Assembly: GCA_945281075.1 (NCBI GenBank)
Contig: CALYQE010000008.1
Span: 1 to 25,504, forward strand
Length of the DNA stretch: 25,504 bases
Source of the DNA: an uncultured Lactobacillus sp.
GTDB taxonomy: Bacteria > Bacillota > Bacilli > Lactobacillales > Lactobacillaceae
Direction: 5' to 3'
The position numbers and the translations under genes were made by a program. Of the stretch, positions 22,488 to 25,504 are shown piece by piece. The notes beneath the pieces are model-generated. The model did not search any database. It saw only the letters and a program-made list of their open reading frames with translations, and was not told the origin of the DNA. The stretch's first letter is position 1. Each line of letters begins with the position of its first letter.

Positions 22488-23426
22488 TTATAAAATCTCA
22501 ATGCCTTTTTTGATGATTCTTTGTGCGTCATTCATTAAATCCTGCACTATTTGAGCAGCTGGCTTTGATTCTTTAATTAAACCTGCAACTTCACCAGACA
22601 TAAAGAAGCTGTCCTTAGGATCGTCCTGACGGACACCAATATATAAGGCTTTGTTCATTGCTTGGTTAAAGTCATCCCTTGATATGCCTGACTTCTCTAG
22701 TTCCATTAGTTTTTCAGCTTCTTCATTGGCAATGCCACGTGTAGCACCACCTTTAATTGACATGCCAACAACAGCAGTGCCAGTGTCAGTAGCATCAATA
22801 ACAGCATTACGCCAGTTTTCACCTACTGGGCTTTCTTTTGCAATTGAGAAAAGTGTACCACATTGAACACCTTCTGCACCTGCTACAAAAGCTTCAACAA
22901 TACCACGGCCATCACCAATACCACCAGCAGCAATTAACGGGATAGAAATTGCATCAGCAATCTGTGGCCATAATACCATCGAAGTAGTATTGCCAATGTG
23001 ACCACCAGCTTCCATACCCTCGACAATTACACCATCTGCTCCCATTTCTTCCATCTTTTTTGCAATTTTAACGTTAGGAATAACTGGTAATACTTTTACA
23101 CCAGCAGCCTTCAGTTCGGCCATATATGGTTTAGGCGTACCGGCACCAGTTGTAATAATTTTTACGCCCTCGTCAATTAAAACCTTAACTGCATCAGGTG
23201 TATTCTTATCCATTAACATTAAATTAACCGCAAATGGCTTGTCAGTCAGCTTTTTTGCCTTTCTGATTTGCTCTCTAACTTGGTCGGGAGTTTTTCCTCC
23301 AGCAGCAATAATTCCTAATCCTCCACCGTTTGAAACAGCTGAAGCAAGTTCTGCTGTAGCGACTTCCTGCATGGCTCCTTGAATGACTGGGTATTTGATA
23401 CCTAACAATTTAGTAACGCGATTCAT
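22488..23426 (-). CDS. FabK/nitronate-monooxygenase-type FMN enzyme
   Basis: This 312-residue TIM-barrel flavoprotein closely follows enoyl-ACP reductase II (FabK) and 2-nitropropane dioxygenases: PVIQGAMQ at 13-20, SNGGGLGIIAAGG at 32-44, TTGAGTPKPYM, EGMEAGGHIG at 136-145 with the expected catalytic H143, AAGGIGDGRG at 166-175 and QCGTLF at 188-193. Start ATG has an AAGGAG site. Instead of being in a fatty-acid gene cluster it lies between an enoyl-CoA hydratase and a MaoC hydratase, so it may reduce an enoyl-CoA thioester with NAD(P)H. Nitronate oxidation is the other usual annotation. It is the intact relative of the degenerate protein at 13857-14849. Confidence 0.88.
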   Translation of the reverse strand: MNRVTKLLGIKYPVIQGAMQEVATAELASAVSNGGGLGIIAAGGKTPDQVREQIRKAKKLTDKPFAVNLMLMDKNTPDAVKVLIDEGVKIITTGAGTPKPYMAELKAAGVKVLPVIPNVKIAKKMEEMGADGVIVEGMEAGGHIGNTTSMVLWPQIADAISIPLIAAGGIGDGRGIVEAFVAGAEGVQCGTLFSIAKESPVGENWRNAVIDATDTGTAVVGMSIKGGATRGIANEEAEKLMELEKSGISRDDFNQAMNKALYIGVRQDDPKDSFFMSGEVAGLIKESKPAAQIVQDLMNDAQRIIKKGIEIL

Positions 23427-23471
23427 ATTTTTACTCCTTAGTTATCTATGTATAATTATTCTTTAATTCAT

Positions 23472-24266
23472 TTATTTACCTGAAAACTTAGCAGCCCGTT
23501 TTTCTAAAAATGCTTCCATTCCTTCACTTTGATCATTAGTCGCAAAAGTTTCAGCCCAAACTTGTGATTCCATATCGATAGCAATATCAAGTGGTAAATC
23601 GGCTCCGCGATCTACAGAATACTTAGCCATTGCAACCGCAATTGGTCCGTTCTTCATAATTGTTTTAGCAATTTCTTTAGCATTATCCATCAACTGATCT
23701 GGCTCCGTAATTTCATCAAGCAAACCAATCCTATATGCTTCTTGAGCAGTAATCATTGTTGAGGTTGCAATCATTTCCTTTGCCTTCCCCCTTCCAATTA
23801 ACCGCGTTAGACGCTGAGTGCCACCAAATCCGGGAATGATACCCAAACCAACTTCAGGTTGACCAAATTTAGACGTATTTGATCCTATTCGCATATCACA
23901 CGAAGATGCTAGCTCACATCCTCCACCCAAGGCAAAACCGTTAACAGCGGCAATTGTAAATTGTGGAAGTTCTTCAATTTCAGCAAATGAATTATGAGCT
24001 AACTTTGAAAGGTTTAGCGCCTCCACTACACTCATATTATGCATTTGTGAAATATCAGCCCCCGCAACAAATGACTTTGGACCAGCGCCAGTGATAATCA
24101 GTACTTTAATAACATCTTGGCGTTCTTTAACCTCTCTCAATGCGTCACCAATATCCTGCAGCGTAGCTGAATTTAGAGCATTTAGAACTTTAGGACGATT
24201 AATAGTTAAAGTCCCAATTCCATCTTCTGCTTCTAGCAACACATTATCATATTTATAAAAATTCAT
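23472..24266 (-). CDS. Enoyl-CoA hydratase (crotonase family)
   Basis: This 264-residue crotonase has both hydratase glutamates: E118 in NGFALGGGCELA and E138 in FGQPEVGLGIIPGFGGTQRL, plus the oxyanion-hole segment FVAGADISQM near 67-75 and the C-terminal SEGMEAFLEKRAAKF. Both acids suggest true hydratase activity, as in Crt, rather than isomerase or hydrolase. ATG at 24266 has an AAAGGAT site. It is first in a three-gene leftward unit and has a cre-like box 63 bp upstream. No thiolase or 3-hydroxyacyl-CoA dehydrogenase is in the window, so it is not part of a complete beta-oxidation set here; adding or removing water from a ring or side-chain CoA ester is a reasonable role. Confidence 0.93.
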   Translation of the reverse strand: MNFYKYDNVLLEAEDGIGTLTINRPKVLNALNSATLQDIGDALREVKERQDVIKVLIITGAGPKSFVAGADISQMHNMSVVEALNLSKLAHNSFAEIEELPQFTIAAVNGFALGGGCELASSCDMRIGSNTSKFGQPEVGLGIIPGFGGTQRLTRLIGRGKAKEMIATSTMITAQEAYRIGLLDEITEPDQLMDNAKEIAKTIMKNGPIAVAMAKYSVDRGADLPLDIAIDMESQVWAETFATNDQSEGMEAFLEKRAAKFSGK

Positions 24267-24328
24267 AATTTACTTATCCTTTCATAAATAAACTCATTAC
24301 TTTTAACTGCTCTCATTCGCTATTCTTG

Positions 24329-24342
24329 TGTAAGCGATATCA
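24329..24342 (-). promoter_or_regulatory. cre-like CcpA operator ahead of the hydratase unit
   Basis: On the plus strand TGTAAGCGATATCA matches the cre consensus at 13 of 14 positions. It lies 63 bp upstream of the enoyl-CoA hydratase start, so catabolite control of this unit is likely. The remaining gap to 24570 is AT-rich and I see nothing else in it. Confidence 0.55.
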
Positions 24343-24570
24343 AAAATCAAATTAAGTTGTTTTTTTAACTTTTTAATAAATATAGCTAAATATGCCTCTG
24401 TATCAACAATTTTTACTAATATAAAAGTTGTTTATGCATCAGATAACTAACAGTAATTTAGCTTTAAATTTTTAATTTTCCTCGTAAAAAGCTTGTTGAA
24501 AAAAGAAATAATTTTTATAACTTTTTAAAATACTTAATATAACAAATAATAATAAACTACTTTCTCTTGC

Positions 24571-24599
24571 TTGTGTAACCGCTTTATTTTGCTTATATT
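24571..24599 (+). promoter_or_regulatory. glpF promoter with overlapping cre-like box
   Basis: A plausible -35 TTGTGT (24571-24576) and -10 TATATT (24594-24599) are 17 bp apart. A cre-like box TGTAACCGCTTTAT (24574-24587, 12 of 14 positions) covers the -35 and spacer, a repressing position. The ribosome site GAAGGAGA follows at 24623. Confidence 0.5.
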
Positions 24600-24636
24600 C
24601 ATCTTGTAATTCAATAACTTTAGAAGGAGAAAAATT

Positions 24637-25395
24637 ATGACTGGAAGTTGGATGATGAAATATTTGGCAGAATTCCTTGGAACTGCAATTTTTATTGTAT
24701 TTGGTAATGGTGCTGTAGCTAATTCTTTTTTAAAAAATACAACTGCTAATGGAGAAAATGGTCAATCAAATGGAGGCTGGATTTTTATTGCATTAGGCTT
24801 TGGCTTTGGCGTTATGATACCGGCTATGATGTTTGGTTCTATTTCGGGCAACCATTTAAACCCAGCAATTACTATTGCTAAAGCCGCTGTTGGCGCTTTT
24901 CCTTGGAGTCACGTTTTTCAATACATTGTTGCTCAAATGTTCGGGGCTATCTTGGGACAGTTATTAGTAGTAGCTATTTACTGGCCTTATTTTAAAGAAA
25001 CTACAGGTAATGAGGAAAAAGTATTTGCATGTTTTGCAACAGGTGAAACTCTCAATAATAAACTTAATGGTTTTATTTCCGAATTTATTGGTACGGCAAT
25101 TTTAGTTTTAACAGCCACTGGTATGTATAATGGAATGTTCTTTAAAAAGTCCATCGATATTGCTAATTTAGGTGTAGGCTTCGTAATTATGGCTTTAGTA
25201 ATTGCAGATGGTGGTCCTACAGGACCTGCCCTAAATCCCGCTAGAGATTTAGGGCCTAGAATAGTTCACGCTATTTTACCGATTCCTAATAAAGGATCTT
25301 CAAATTGGGACTATAGTTGGATTCCAATTATTGCTCCTATTTTAGGTGCTTTGTTTGGAATTATAGTCTATCAGTATAGTTTCTCATTGCTTTAA
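24637..25395 (+). CDS. glpF: Glycerol facilitator (aquaglyceroporin)
   Basis: This 252-residue membrane channel has the six-helix MIP fold with both pore half-helix motifs: NHLNPAIT near residues 71-78 and GPALNPARDLGPR near residues 196-208. The aspartate after the second NPA (NPARD) marks aquaglyceroporins rather than water-only channels, so glycerol or other small polyols is expected. Start ATG follows a GAAGGAGA site; the protein begins WMMKYLAEFLGTAIFIVFGNGAV as usual. It is transcribed away from the hydratase unit and ends at a strong terminator. No glycerol kinase or dehydratase gene is adjacent, so it may be unrelated to the CoA pathway. Confidence 0.94.
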   Translation: MTGSWMMKYLAEFLGTAIFIVFGNGAVANSFLKNTTANGENGQSNGGWIFIALGFGFGVMIPAMMFGSISGNHLNPAITIAKAAVGAFPWSHVFQYIVAQMFGAILGQLLVVAIYWPYFKETTGNEEKVFACFATGETLNNKLNGFISEFIGTAILVLTATGMYNGMFFKKSIDIANLGVGFVIMALVIADGGPTGPALNPARDLGPRIVHAILPIPNKGSSNWDYSWIPIIAPILGALFGIIVYQYSFSLL

Positions 25396-25454
25396 AAATA
25401 GCAAGTTTCAATATGGACTTTATCAGTAGGCAAACAAGCACTATACAGCAAAAA

Positions 25455-25496
25455 AATAATAGTTAGCCTAATTGGTTAACTATTATTTATTTTTGT
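25455..25496 (+). terminator. Intrinsic terminator after glpF
   Basis: AATAATAGTTAGCC (25455-25468) pairs with GGTTAACTATTATT (25474-25487) with a single G-U pair and a 5-nt loop, then a T-rich tail (25488-25495). It ends the glpF transcript about 60 bp past the stop. Confidence 0.85.
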
Positions 25497-25504
25497 CAGA
25501 AAAG

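Noticed and set aside
22041..24266. Fatty acid biosynthesis or complete beta-oxidation cluster
   Set aside because: No fab genes, acyl carrier protein, thiolase or 3-hydroxyacyl-CoA dehydrogenase are adjacent; the hydratase and FabK-like genes alone do not make either pathway.
1..25504. CRISPR array, insertion sequence, prophage or tRNA
   Set aside because: No regularly spaced repeats, transposase or phage proteins, or cloverleaf-like sequence were found on reading either strand.

Overview
The window looks like a chromosomal segment of a low-GC Gram-positive bacterium, most likely a member of the Lactobacillaceae. The grounds are AT-rich composition, strong AAGGAGG-type ribosome binding sites, several CcpA/cre-like operators, an ECF-type vitamin transporter subunit, a stand-alone CitG, and protein families typical of lactobacilli. 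I cannot name the species from sequence alone. No rRNA, tRNA, CRISPR array, insertion sequence or prophage gene was seen.

Layout. (1) 258-12557, all leftward: a long catabolic-looking cluster, read in order of transcription as acyl-CoA dehydrogenase 2, class III CoA-transferase, acyl-CoA dehydrogenase 1, EtfB, EtfA, acyl-CoA ligase, acyl-CoA thioesterase, then after a 192-bp gap with its own -10 and cre-like site an MFS carrier, a fumarate-reductase-type flavoprotein, a YdiB-type quinate/shikimate dehydrogenase and a type I dehydroquinate dehydratase, closed by a perfect 17-bp stem terminator. (2) 12922-15682, rightward and divergent: a LysR regulator, a degenerate nitronate-monooxygenase-fold protein and CitG. 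(3) 16258-20029, leftward: a second LysR regulator, an alpha/beta hydrolase, CoaD, a PanT-like ECF substrate subunit and CoaA, i.e. a CoA-supply cassette ending in a strong terminator. (4) 20143-21714, leftward: a propionate/acetate-type (YdiF-like) CoA-transferase alone between a regulatory region and a terminator. (5) 22041-24266, leftward: enoyl-CoA hydratase, FabK-like flavin enzyme and MaoC-type hydratase. (6) 24637-25395, rightward: a glycerol facilitator.

How the parts fit. The gene content closely parallels the poorly understood E. coli ydi locus (YdiM/YdiN carrier, YdiB, AroD, YdiF CoA-transferase, YdiO acyl-CoA dehydrogenase, YdiQR electron-transfer flavoprotein, FadK/YdiD ligase), with a flavoprotein reductase, hydratases, a thioesterase and CoA biosynthesis genes added. 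My inference is a CoA-thioester route that takes up plant hydroaromatic acids (quinate, shikimate), interconverts them with YdiB and AroD, activates them to CoA esters, and dehydrates and reduces (or aromatises) the ring through acyl-CoA dehydrogenases and ETF, probably as a redox sink or source. Classical biochemistry reports lactobacilli reducing quinate and shikimate to dihydroshikimate and dihydroxycyclohexanecarboxylate; a genetic basis like this would fit, but the substrate is inferred.

Regulation. Six cre-like operators lie ahead of five transcription units (both sides of the LysR divergence, the MFS unit, the CoA-transferase, the hydratase unit and glpF), which suggests the scattered units form one sugar-repressed regulon, with two LysR proteins as candidate specific regulators.
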